Assembly (NCBI GenBank): GCA_038501195.1
Contig: JBBPUQ010000010.1
Coordinates: forward strand, 389,501-453,500
Reading direction: 5' to 3'
Length of the DNA: 64,000 nt
Source: Nemania diffusa
Lineage: Eukaryota; Ascomycota; Sordariomycetes; Xylariales; Xylariaceae
Positions 23,231 to 34,182 of the stretch are shown here, piece after piece (position 1 is the stretch's first letter; each line of letters begins with the position of its first letter). A program made the translations under genes and the position numbers. Below the pieces are notes generated by a model. It made no database searches. It worked only from the letters and a program-made list of their open reading frames with translations, and had not been told where the DNA came from.

Positions 23231-25040
23231 AGAGGTTTCTTTCGATCTAGGAAAAGGGGTGCAGGAAACTACGATTTTAGATTTCGTTGCTGCTTGCGGT
23301 AACTGTGATAATTCTTGAAGATATAATCTCATGACACAGTGGCGACTACAAGTTTGGTTTTACCACCAGAACGGATTGCCTCGATAAGGGATGTAATAGG
23401 TTTACTTAGTTTGAGACTCACTCTACGCCCAAGTATCCTCTCAGTTCTTCTGTGATGTTGTGTAATTAACTAGATAAGAATATATTGTATGGAGAGAGAT
23501 TTTCATCATGACTAAACTGTTGACATTACGGCTACCCCGAAAACTTAATCTCTAGATAGAAGTTCCGGCACGCGGTGTACTTTGGATACGGCAATTATTA
23601 ATACAATAACAAGCCATACTTATCAAGGTCTCTACAGAGTATCACCTAAACGTATTATCGGGTGAGTCTGTAGTTGTTGTATATCTTATTAGGTACCTAA
23701 TTGTCTGATCACCGTTTTTCCGATTGTCCGATAATCTAGATAGTCGTAGCTAATGTAGCTAACGACGATCGATCGGACGTCCCTCGTGGCAGCAGGGAAC
23801 TGCATCCCATTCCCCATCATCCATACCGAACAAATCAAAAAGCTCCTGTGTCTCTTGTGGCTCAGATATCCCGAGATGAAGTGAACCTTTAGTCGCACTA
23901 ACCCATATTAAGTCAATAATGTCCTCTAATTGGCCCACTTTAGTTCCTAATTTGGTAACCAGGGACTTTTGTCAAGATGGAGCCAGATCTGTCAGGGGGG
24001 ATTCGCTGAACCCGTCTTTAGTGTACGGTAGTTCTTTAGTAGAACCGGATGACACCTCTTAGCATCGCACCTATATTATCTATATACCTACCCAGGTACC
24101 TCCTACACCAAACTATTCGATACTCACAAGTAGTGAGTCTAGGCACCTATGCAGGTAGTATGGAAGGCCGCTTTTCGCCGTTCGACATAGTGTATTTGTA
24201 CATACTTAGGTATTCTGCATGGAAGGTTTCTGGACCCTGTCCCATTCAAACCAAGTCATTTTCGGCGCGCCGCCCCTCAGAAGCTAGAGAGATAAGTGCT
24301 TTCTTTATTCGAACGTCATCTATGTATAGAATACAACCTAAAAGTATGTACAGTACGTACGTAGGCCCGGATACCGATTAGTCGTTTACCTACTTTGTTT
24401 GTCCTACAGTGCTTATAAAGGACTGTTGTGGTATGAGGATGCTAAAAAAGTTCTAACAGTGAAAGACAGCTGGAAAGAATACAATTAAATCCGGCGGAAC
24501 GGTTCTAACAGTTGACCTCTCTCTTGATTGGTGGTCTGAAATGAGGCCCTTATACCTATCTAGGTACCTTATGTACATATTTCATTCACAGGAGGTAGCG
24601 ACGGACGCCAGTACTCACAGCCAGGTAGTTAAATTACCCCACCACAAGATTAAGCATTAGCGACACCCCTTGCCATTCCATGCTCCCCTAGAATTTCGAA
24701 TTTCTTGACTCCTGGCTTCTTCGGTCGATGATTCCCGGCTCACTGCCTCTTTGTACCTTCCAGCCACCGGGCTACGCTACCTATAATTCTATACTTTACA
24801 CTACAACCACCATCACTGTATACTTGCTTACCTATTTACCTAGTATCTCCTTCTTCCGCTTTCAATACATACCATTCCCATTTCTCTCCAGGACGTCGTC
24901 CTAGAATCGTAGTTGTCGAGTTCTTTGTGTTCACCCGAACAATACCCTACCTATCGCTTATAGCTGGTAGCTGGTAGCTAGTCGCATCTCTTGAATGTCT
25001 CTACCTGGTGGGCAGCGAGCCCGCATTCCACGCCATCGCA
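23231..25040. other. Intergenic region before the Clr5-domain gene
   Basis: About 1.8 kb. It is AT-rich with scattered GTACCTAGGTA-like units (for example 24090-24170 and 24560-24575). The last ~400 bases are C/T-rich and probably hold the promoter and 5' UTR of the next gene. A uORF at 24995-25048 is listed separately. No other gene seen. Confidence 0.5.
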
Positions 25041-25048
25041 ATGAATGA
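24995..25048 (+). promoter_or_regulatory. Upstream ORF overlapping the Clr5-gene start
   Basis: ATG at 24995 opens a 17-codon frame (MSLPGGQRARIPRHRNE) that ends with TGA at 25046-25048, overlapping the main ATG at 25041 in another frame. If it lies in the transcript it should lower translation of the main frame or make it depend on reinitiation. Transcription start is unknown, so the role is inferred. Confidence 0.45.
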
Positions 25049-26804
25049 GTATATATTCGTAGCCAACAACTACGCGCCGGCGAGCGCGCTGCTCGTTGCG
25101 CATCGGCCGCAGCGGTATTCTGTTCTGCCTAACTCGGTTCCCACGCCACCTGATAGTCTGTCGCCCGAGTCGACTCAATCACCGCCCGCGCAAACCCCCC
25201 CTGATGAACCCGTCGTCCGCAGCCATGAGCTCGAACCAGCCAAGCCTACACCGAACCAAATGCAGTCGGTCTTTTCGTCCCAGACTGGTGAATCATACCG
25301 CTCGCAGCAGCACACAGCCCAAGTATGGGAATCGCACAAAGAAGATATTCGCAGGCTGTATCTGGACGAAAACCGACCTCTCAAGGAGGTCATGACCATC
25401 ATGCGACAAAGGGGGTTCAGGGCCACGTGAGTCTCCTGTTCGCCAGTGTAGTGTCTGCAGCCTCCTAACAGGACAACTAGTGTGAGGATGTACAAATCGC
25501 GGTTTGATAAGTGGGGATTTAGCAAGAACAACAGCAAACGCGAAGTCGTCACGATGCTCCAAGTCCAGCGCCAACGAAATGCCCTCGGCAAACGGACAAC
25601 CTTTCAGCGAAACGGGCGCGAAATCGCTATCGATGCTTACCTCAAGCGGAAAGGGATCTCGCAATATGACCTCGCGGAACCAGGCTTGGCCGAGAGCCTG
25701 CCTGAACATCTTCGATGTGTCACACCGCCGCCCGAAACACCCCTAATCATTCAGGCTGGAGGATCGCTTTCGTTACAGGAACTCGTGCTCCAGACTGCAA
25801 GGGACCTAGCATGGAATCCGTACTGCCCTGCCGACTTCCCCCTCGTGACGTCCGCCGCGATATATCGTGGTGACGCCTTGCGGTGTGCGATTACGGACAT
25901 AACAAACGCAGATTGGCTGTTCCACGTCGGCCATTACGGCCGAGGTGGTGTAATGTGTGAACAAGGCTTCAAGTCGCTACATCTAATGGTGACTAATCCC
26001 TCCATTTTTGGACTACTCCATCTACTGCTGTTTCACCTCGACGCCTATAACAAGGGTGTTATAAAGGAAGTATGGAGATATTTAGCTGCGTACTCAGCAA
26101 CTATCAGAGCCGACGGCCCACTCGCCCGACTATTTCAGGGGATATCCAAATTTATTAACACGCACGAATTCGACGAATATTGGAATTTAATTTTCGAATG
26201 CACCGAAAGGCTCTTATTGATCGAGGAGCAGAGCTCGGGTCTTCCTGAAGGGACAATAGCCCGACTTTACCCATTGATATTTATTCCACGAGCACATCAG
26301 TACAAGCAAGGACCTTACCGACGTCTTCAGAACAGGTGCGACTGGAATCGGTTGACTCGTGGTACAAAACCACGAGTCCCCGAGGAAATGGCAATTTATG
26401 AAGCTAGTGAACTTCTGATTATTGGTGCACAGAACAACTGGCAAGGTGAAAGAGTCCTCGAGCTTGCCGAGTCCGTGCTCGAGAAGACGAAAAAAGTTAC
26501 ATACAACGTCGACTTCTTCATCTACATTGCTTTAAACGCGCTTGCGCATTATTACCGTGCAGACTTCAAAGCAGGTGATCCAGTCAGCAGCCCTAAACAC
26601 CAACTCTCCGTACAATACCTCGAACAGGTATGTCAGTTGTCGGAAGGCAAATGGGATCCTGACCTCGGATACTTCATGGGGGACCTGGAAAAGCTCGAAG
26701 ATTGGTATCGTGAGGCAGGCGATACGTCGATGGCCGACGAAGTACACCGGAGATGGAGAAACTCGCTCGAGCTGATTCCAACCCAGTGGCAGAGGGTGCA
26801 CTAG
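25041..26804 (+). CDS. Clr5-domain protein
   Basis: Exons 25041-25426 and 25481-26804 (54-nt intron GTGAGT..ACTAG) give about 569 residues. The Clr5 domain, named after a fission yeast heterochromatin silencing factor, spans the intron at about residues 100-155: WESHKEDIRRLYLDENRPLK, EVMTIMRQRGFRAT, then VRMYKSRFDKWGFSKN. The N-terminal ~95 residues are Pro/Ser-rich. The rest is a helical region without a motif I can name, including GVIKEVWRYLAAYSATIRA and LNALAHYYRADFKAGDP, as in many fungal Clr5 proteins. The start at 25041 is the first in-frame ATG after an upstream stop at 24975. The biological role is unknown in most filamentous fungi. Confidence 0.88.
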
Positions 26805-29683
26805 GGTGTCTTGCAGCGAAGAACAAGAAATTATGGTCACTTGTCTTGCCCCCAGACGGTTCTCGGGCACGTCGCTTGACAAACAATGCTTCTACTACAG
26901 CTGGCTGTCACGTCAATTGGTCACGATAGTATTTGAAAGGCTCAGATTCAAATCAAAGTATTGAAATTGTGCGACTTGCTTTTGGGAATACGATTGAAAA
27001 CTAGGATTTGTCGTTCATGGATGATCATTACAATCCCCAACACAGAGCTGCTCTAAATTGAGCCTCACCCAGCAATCTATGTGGGCTTATACAGTTAATA
27101 TCTGCGCGAAAGCCTTGAGTCTACTTACGGCCGCCGTGAACAAGTTTTTAAACATAGCGGGTGGGAGCGCTTTGCTCTCCTTCTATACGAGAGCAGTAAC
27201 GCTACACTAAACTGTACACCACAGGCGTGTGCGGTGTATAGATATCCACTACAGGATCCGTCGCGACAACATCTGTCATTTTGGAAGACAATGCAGATAT
27301 GTGCCGCAAAATACAAGTTGGGCGAGAATGTGGTTGCTGGAAATAATCCGTTCCTTTCGCCCATTTTAGTGATAATAGAAATATGGTCCACTCGAGCAGC
27401 AAAACGAGAAGATATTCGACATTTGATGTTATGAAATAAGGTGCTGATAATACAGTATTGACTGTATGACAGGATCAGGCAGACCACCAGAGACCCATTC
27501 ACAATACAGTTAATCATCGTCGGCAATGATTAATCACTGAGACTGGAGAATAGGAGCATCCAGCCAACAGAATTCGATAACCCCGGAGAATCCTATACGC
27601 GTGCTCTGTTCTCTGGGGCAGTTTAAAGGTCGAGATCTTTCTAATAGGCAGGTGGGGAGTCGTTCCGATGCACGAGGATAAATCGGGTAAGGACGCTGTT
27701 TGCCTGCCTACAGTCGTTACGCAGTATGCGCCCCATCAACGCGACTCTGGCCTTGTCGTTATCCGATTAGTGGCCTGGCCTTCGGGATTGGTCGTTTGTT
27801 AGGGATGTTGGCACAATCAAACACCCTGCCTGCATAAGCATGGTGCTACGTATGTATGTAGCTGTGTGGAATAGGGGGCGAGATTTAAAAGGTTTGTTTT
27901 GACTAGGGCGGCACATGCAACGTTGGTAGTAAGTACCTAGAAGATGGTGTAATATGATTGAGCATTGAGGCAACCAGTCGGTGTTGCTTCAGACCCTACT
28001 AGATAGTGCAACCCTTCAATCAAGTCAGTCTACTATGATAGCTGGTTATCAACCTCATTTGGGTATAACGTCTCCTATCATAAAAGTAAATACCAGGAGT
28101 AGGGGTACTGTACAGGTACATGTCAACTGGTCAGTAGAGAAACGCCTCATGGCACCATTCCCGCGCACCAACAAATGAAAAACACATGTAGCGCACCATT
28201 GCCGAGCCAAGTCGGTCCCGAGGAACCGGCTAAGCCTTTTGTTTCGTGAAGCTGTGGCAGGTTAGGGCGGGATGGCTGTCGTACCTGAGGTAGATCGGAA
28301 ACAGGATATAGAACAAACTGTAGCATAATTTAAAAAAGGACGCATACAAGTAGTATAGGTGGCTCTACTTGCCGTACTTGTAACCAAGCGGCTCCAAACT
28401 ATTACCGACTAGCAACCATTTCAGCATTACATATAGATATACTCCTCTACACATACTACTCCCGTCGCCAGCTCAGTGACATACAGGTGCGAACACAATC
28501 AATAGACACCGAGTCCACAACAAAGAAACAGAACCTCACAGAGCGGAAGCTGCCAGGCTCAGCATCGCCCATCGGTGGTACTTGTCGAATTTATTAGTTG
28601 CATTTCTACTAGCAATGCGCCGGTCGTATGGGCTAGGAAAATGCAGAAATTGCCAACCTCATATTCATATTCCACGGATTTTTAATAGTACCTAGTCATG
28701 GTAAGGTTAGAAGAGAGAAGAAGGCAGAGGGTAGAGTCACATCGAAAGAAAAAGGAAGACCGGGGGATGGTTTTTGGCACCGTTGGGATAGTTCTCTTAA
28801 GGCCCCATCATGTCGTGATCAATTTTGATGATATTTAGCAGATGTCGTTTCGTTTCATGCTTTTATACCTCCATTGTGGTACATATTCTCGGCAGCATGA
28901 CGGGCTAGACAGTTATCTAGTAGACCTCACCCTGAGGACCCCTCATTATCTCATCCTAGCTCGGACTTGGCGGTTTCTTGTATGCGTAATAGGTCTACTT
29001 CTTCTACGTTGGCAAGTAGAGCTTCCGGTTTGGCCGTTTCCTCGCTTGATCTGAGGCGGCTCGTTATCTTCGCTAGGGTTGACATCGATAGCCCGACTAT
29101 TCGAGAGAGTATCTTGCTTCTTCTCATATTTCTTAAGTGCAATGCTTGGGATATGAGTTTGATGTGTCACAGGAGGCCTAGCGTGTCAGCCTTCAATAGG
29201 AACTCATGATCTCATTCGAGCCAGTCTTTCGCGTCTTGAAGGCTAGTCGTATAGTTTGTCTTCTCGGAGTTGTATAGCGCTGAGAAGGAATGCTTTTTGG
29301 CAATAGTTGATTTTCCGATATTTTTCTTTCTCGGCTTATTGCTCAAGGGACGGAGACGAAGCTCTTAATTGCCCGGTTCGAGCCAAGTACCTCTCTCAGC
29401 TCTAGGTCTTAGTCATGCCCGCTACTATCACAGGAGTCGATATATCATGTCTATAATGAATATCGCTATATCTAACAGCATCACCAAAGATACAGTTGCT
29501 AAGATGATCTGGGATGCTATTAGGTGTCACGTTAGCAGTGAGGTATGGATGCCACTCCAGAAATTCTCATCTGATACTCGTCCAAGCCTCTAACCTAGAA
29601 TGACAAGTGAATTATAGGGGTCAACGCCGCTCCAACCTCAATTCTCCCCAGTCAACTAGACCATTGCAGCTACTTCTTTTTCT
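26805..29683. other. Gene-poor region upstream of the amidase relic
   Basis: About 2.9 kb without a recognisable gene. It contains a small inverted repeat (TTAATCAT..ATGATTAA around 27510-27533) and scattered short open frames on both strands with no family resemblance. Together with the following 4.5 kb it forms the largest desert of the window. Confidence 0.5.
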
Positions 29684-30880
29684 ATGCCAATCAGACTTTT
29701 CTTTATCATCACGGGTTTGCGGGTTTTAGGCAGGCGTGCTAGCAGCTACAATCAGGGAAGGTTCCTACACCTGTATCGGTCCAAAAATGGCGCTGCCAAG
29801 CTCGATCTTATGACAGCGACAGCAGAAGACATGCAGCGCTTAATGAGCAAAGGAATTCTAGGTAGGCAGTGAGGACCTGGCGTAACCCAGTCGGCCTAGA
29901 GAGAACGGTATAATAATTATCTCAAAGCTATGCTAACTACCGAACCTCGCGCACCTGAACAGGTTATTGCCAGTTGGAAAAGTACGAGGGCCCTTGCATG
30001 GCGCCCCCATCATATTCAAGGTGATTTTCAAGCCTTAAAGTTTGTCCTGTTTCGGTGCTGAAATTCTCGACTTAGGATAATATTGAGACTGGGCCAAATT
30101 CGTGGATGGATACGACTGCCAGAAGCATTAGACTAGTAGGTGCCGAGTCCTATCAAGAGGCTTCTTTGGTCAAATTGGTATGATAAAAGAGATGATTTTT
30201 AGAGATTTGTTCTTGGCATTGTTTATTACCAACTTCTCCGATCTAGGGCAATTGTTTTGGGGGAAACGCAGCTGTCCGTAAGTAGTACTGACAATGCGAC
30301 CATTGCCCATCCTTGCTGAATAATTGATAGAAGCTCGCTTTTTACAATTGAGTGTGGTTTTAGAGACAGAACATAGTTTGCAACAGACTGACTGGTCACC
30401 AGACAGGCACAGGACTGTTACCTAGCTAGTCTGCTCTAGGCGGGCAATGTTAGTCTGCATATACGGCTGACAATGTGGTTTTTGACGATGGCATCAATGG
30501 GTACATCGTAAGCGCTCCTAGATAACCTTGACGGAGGTGATCTCACTCATTCCAGAGTCCTAGAGGTTCGTCAACAGGTCCCGCTGTTAGGATGAGCGCT
30601 GGTTATGTCACTATTGCAATTGGCACCGACAATATAGGCTCAGCGATCATCTCAGCTACGATAGTAGCTTCACGGCCGACGGGTTACCATGGGATCAGTT
30701 GCAAGTGATAGTGTCATCCTATTCTCCAAGACGTTCGACACGATTGGTATAGTGGCCAAAGGTGCTTCAGATTTGCGGCACACCGCGATGGCATTAGCTT
30801 CAAGCACACCTATCGATTCTCGGTCTTTCCAACAGCCCATATCATATAGTCGTGGTCCGACCTCAAGGTCGATTTTCTAG
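29684..30880 (+). pseudogene. Amidase pseudogene (amidase-signature family), heavily decayed
   Basis: Motifs of fungal amidases appear in the right order on the + strand but in shifting frames with stops. LDLMTATAEDMQRLMSKGIL (~29800-29860) is the N-terminal helix; NYLKAMLTTEPRAP (~29918-29960) follows. Next are GMDTTARSIRLVGAE (~30105-30150, normally LGMDTTAGS.ALVGA), NFSDLGQ (~30232) and the signature core GSSTGPAVRMSAGYVTIAIG (30565-30624, normally GGSS.GSAVAV). SASDSVILFSKTFDTIG-like sequence and VAKGASDLRH (~30705-30780) come last. In the signature core a Gly codon reads AGA instead of GGA, a G-to-A change. Active amidases hydrolyse carboxamides with a Ser-Ser-Lys triad; this copy cannot encode one. 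The C-terminal part is not recognised beyond 30880. Exact limits are approximate. Confidence 0.75.
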
Positions 30881-32930
30881 CTCCTGAAGTATAGAATCTC
30901 CCATGAAATGCCGCAAAGCTAAACCTCGGTGCAGAACTTCAAATGGTGAGCACCGCCTCGTGCTTAGATGAGGTAGATCGGTGACACCCACACCGCATAG
31001 GCGAAAATCAAATTGCTTGTAGAATTTTTGAAAGAGGTACAGCTGATCTCATATGATTCTGTCGAGTGTTAAAGGGGAATTGGGATTTGGTATGTTTTCA
31101 GTAGGACCGTTGGGAATACAGTAAAATTCAACAAAGCCCAAAGACCACAGAAGGTAAGGCCCGACACCCCTACACTATCGGGAGAAGGGAGATTGTAGAT
31201 TAGGATGCGGATTTTACTCAATAAGTGTGCCTGCTTCTGACTACGTTTCCAGGTTACTCTTCATAGGACCTCCTAGAAGGCTCGACGGGATATAAATTTA
31301 CCGAGATGGAGAGAAATTAGGCCTCGAAGGGCATTCAAATGCACAATATACGTTGGGAATTCAAAGAATCTATGAGAAACCGATATATACTGAATCCAGG
31401 CCGGAGGCCCTAGTTTGAACTTGTTGTGTTGCGCAGGTGGTAAGGCTAAACGTCTGAAATGAGGTAATATATGTTAATCCAAGGTGCCAGGATACCCTGC
31501 TGCGACACTGTCACCGTCTTACCTGAGGGTTAACAATCGTCCAATCAGTGTTATTGCAATTACTAGCAGGGATCAAGAGGACGTACTGTTCGACATGATA
31601 GATGCCTGGCAATCGATATTTCCAGAAAACCCTTCATAGAAGTAGCTTAAGTAGTAAAATATCAAAGGCTGTTACAAATAGCCATCACACCACTCGATCA
31701 GTTCGGAGGACTTTATTTCGATGTGGGACTCAGAGGTAATGTGGAAGAAAAGTCAAAGAGGAGATGTGTACAGTGTGGGCCGGCCATTTAAGTCATTACT
31801 TTGGTCAATGTGAAGCCACCAATTACTAAATTTAAAACGATCACTTTCGCCGCGATAAAATTTGCCTTGTCTCATTTTCTTGCCATAAAGCCCAAGCAGG
31901 GGAGGGGCAATCGGAAGGTCGGTCACGCACTTGGAATTGAAATGAGGTCTATGGAACTTATCAAAGCAAGGCTTGAGCAGGTGACTATCAATAGTGAGAT
32001 CCATGCATTAAAACATTAACGATAAGCATAGGTGCTTGGAGATAAAATACCTGTTCTATGGTTGCTAGTTCTTATATAAGGTTTGTGCCATTTTCGGCCC
32101 CTTTAATAGGCGACAAACCCCAGTGACCTGAGCGCCTTGCTACATGATCGCGGTATCTGCACGTCTCATGTCTCAATAGCTAGAACTGTTTTATACTAGA
32201 TTGACCTACCTATCAAAAACTAGCATAGTACGATATTAGACGTTCTAGAAGGTTATTTATGTGGGAAGGGCCTCCGTCCTTCTGAGTCTTAGTCAGCTTG
32301 TCGTTAGAACGATTCAAGTAGCTTGGTCATAACACTAAAGATGGGCAAAATGGAACTCATCAAACACAACCTTCACCTACCAGCCAGCTCCAGGGAATTA
32401 GAAGATAATACTCACAGCTGCATGGGAGGCAAGAAAAATAAATGAAGGACGGAAAGACAGCAGCCGTTGGAATCTTCAGCAGATACCATTTCCTTCATAA
32501 CCTTGAGAGACGTTGCCAACACTGACCATGGGAGAGGCTATGACGAGATAATATAAGAGTGATGCTAATAGTGGGCGTCTCATCTAAAACTGTTTGCTAG
32601 AGCCTATATAAAGCTTGATGGATATTCTTGATACTGCAAGAACTAGATAATAGGAGCTTGTAGCATAGGTGTAAATGGTCTTGTTTCCTCAAACTTCATT
32701 AGAACCACCTGGGGCTTAACGAGGTTGAGTTACACATTCTTTAGCAAATCACTTCTTCGAATCATTCTGGCTAGTTCGCCGCAATGTCCACTGCATGATT
32801 AAGTAGTCCTACCTTCCAAGCTATCTAGTGGTGCACGTTGTGGCAGCTTGGGAAACTGGGTATCACCGACCATAGAGCACCGTGGAGAGATCAGACGGAG
32901 GATGACTCAAGGCCCCGAAAGTTGAGGCTC
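30881..32930. other. Gene-poor region downstream of the amidase relic
   Basis: About 2 kb with no recognised gene. Open frames near 31753-32019 on both strands have no family match. Part of it may be unrecognisable remains of the amidase 3' half. Confidence 0.45.
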
Positions 32931-32933
32931 TAT

Positions 32934-33089
32934 CCCTTTAAGGGCCGCCTTGGCGCATGACTTAAGAAGTGGAATAACGGAACCGCTCGCACAGGTGTAA
33001 ATAGGTGTGCGAGCGGCCCCGTTATTCCACTTCTTGAGTTCTAGGTAGGTACCTAAGGTACCTACTATGCCGAGGCAGACCTTAAAGGG
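32934..33089. repeat. Two-tier palindrome (long hairpin)
   Basis: The inner arms 32960-32993 and 33006-33039 are inverted copies (31 of 34 bases) around a 12-base centre; the shared core is AAGAAGTGGAATAACGG. Outer arms 32934-32954 and 33069-33089 (CCCTTTAAGG..) pair in 18 of 21 bases. On the right side ~28 bases rich in AGGTACC separate inner from outer arm; on the left only 5 bases do. All three inner mismatches are transitions. No coding sequence is involved. Confidence 0.85.
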
Positions 33090-34182
33090 TAAACAGCGAG
33101 CGTCTACCTACGATACGGTAATTGAGGCTGCTGTTGCCTACATTATGCATACCTTGTAGATGCTGTATGGTTAAACAGCACGTAACCGGTCCAAGTATAT
33201 ATTATGTATTAATTGTGACCTAGGTGCCTAAATTATACATACAATAGGTACCTACCTCCTACGTGCAGTTTGGATTCAAGTGGGCTGAGCGGGTAGGTGA
33301 GGCAACGAGGGGCATAAGGAGGTAACCTAGTGTTGGGCAGTGACCACCTACATAGGCCAGGGATCCCCACCATCTGGTGCGCTGGTATGCAGCCCTGATG
33401 CTGTTTTCGGCCAATCAGTGGGGCACAGAAAGAGTCCGATAGTAGTCGATAGAAGTCATGTAGCGGTTCTGGTACCTTCTGGTTGCCATGGGTTTTCCAA
33501 TAGATGTCCTTCTAGACCAATCAGAACGCTTAAAGCTGCAGGCTGTTGCTGCCAGTCCGTAGAATTCTATAGAATCTAAAGCCTGGAAAACTGGTCTGTG
33601 CTTACTCTCAATTGCTGCCGGCCTTCTTCGATTTTCAGATATTTCTCTGCCCTCACCCTTCATCTTTTTCCATCTTCTCCTTCACCTTCAATCAAGCCAA
33701 CCTCCATCCTCTCCCGTGAAGCACACCTCTTCCGTCGAAGAGTAATTTTTCTAGATACCCCTCCCAGCAGCTACTCCCACTTGATATCCGGTAGGTTAGA
33801 CCTGCAGAAGCGTTCCCCAGCTCTGTGCCTCTACATGTGAACTCCCCGCCACCACTCTCAGCCTTGTCTCGCGTTCCCTCCCCTCTTCCCCCTCAGTACC
33901 CAACGCTGCATAGTTATCCTACTGTCTGGTCTGAGATTGTTCTTGTCGGCAAGACGGGACCAGAGTTATATTTGTCCTATCAGCAATTCGTTGTCCTCCG
34001 CGCGAATACCTACTGTTCTGTAAATCGTACCCCGCATGCTGTGTGCACACGCCAATTCTGCCCCCCTTCCAAACATTGAACTTTCTATTCCTCATTACAT
34101 TTACTTTATGTACACAAAGCTGCAACCACTTACTAACGACTAGTCCTACAGATTCCCGCGTTTTTTCTCCCATACAACCAAG
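33090..34182. other. Hsp90 upstream region
   Basis: The first ~200 bases are TA-rich with GTACCTACC units. From ~33400 the composition changes to a promoter-like and then C/T-rich 5' UTR-like sequence (33640-34180). Two CCAATCAG boxes are listed separately. No perfect nGAAnnTTCnnGAAn heat-shock element is seen; only partial ones (for example TTCTAGA at 33510 and 33749). Confidence 0.5.
33411..33524 (+). promoter_or_regulatory. Pair of CCAATCAG boxes upstream of Hsp90
   Basis: Identical CCAATCAG octamers lie at 33411-33418 and 33517-33524, about 660-770 bases before the Hsp90 ATG. They are candidates for the CCAAT-binding (HAP) complex. The distance implies a long 5' UTR, possibly with an intron. 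Confidence 0.4.

Noticed and set aside
28698..28841. 47-codon frame with a basic run (EERRRQRVESHRKKKED) resembling a bZIP basic region
   Set aside because: The fungal bZIP pattern RRRxQNRESQRR is not matched at the Asn/Ala contact positions, there is no leucine zipper, and the DNA is purine-rich, so a chance match is likely.
31753..32019. Overlapping open frames as the amidase C-terminal end
   Set aside because: They do not match the amidase C-terminal pattern in either orientation, so the pseudogene was ended at 30880.
33400..33800. Heat-shock elements upstream of Hsp90
   Set aside because: Only partial units (TTCTAGA, GAATTCTATAGAA) are present; spacing does not fit nGAAnnTTCnnGAAn.
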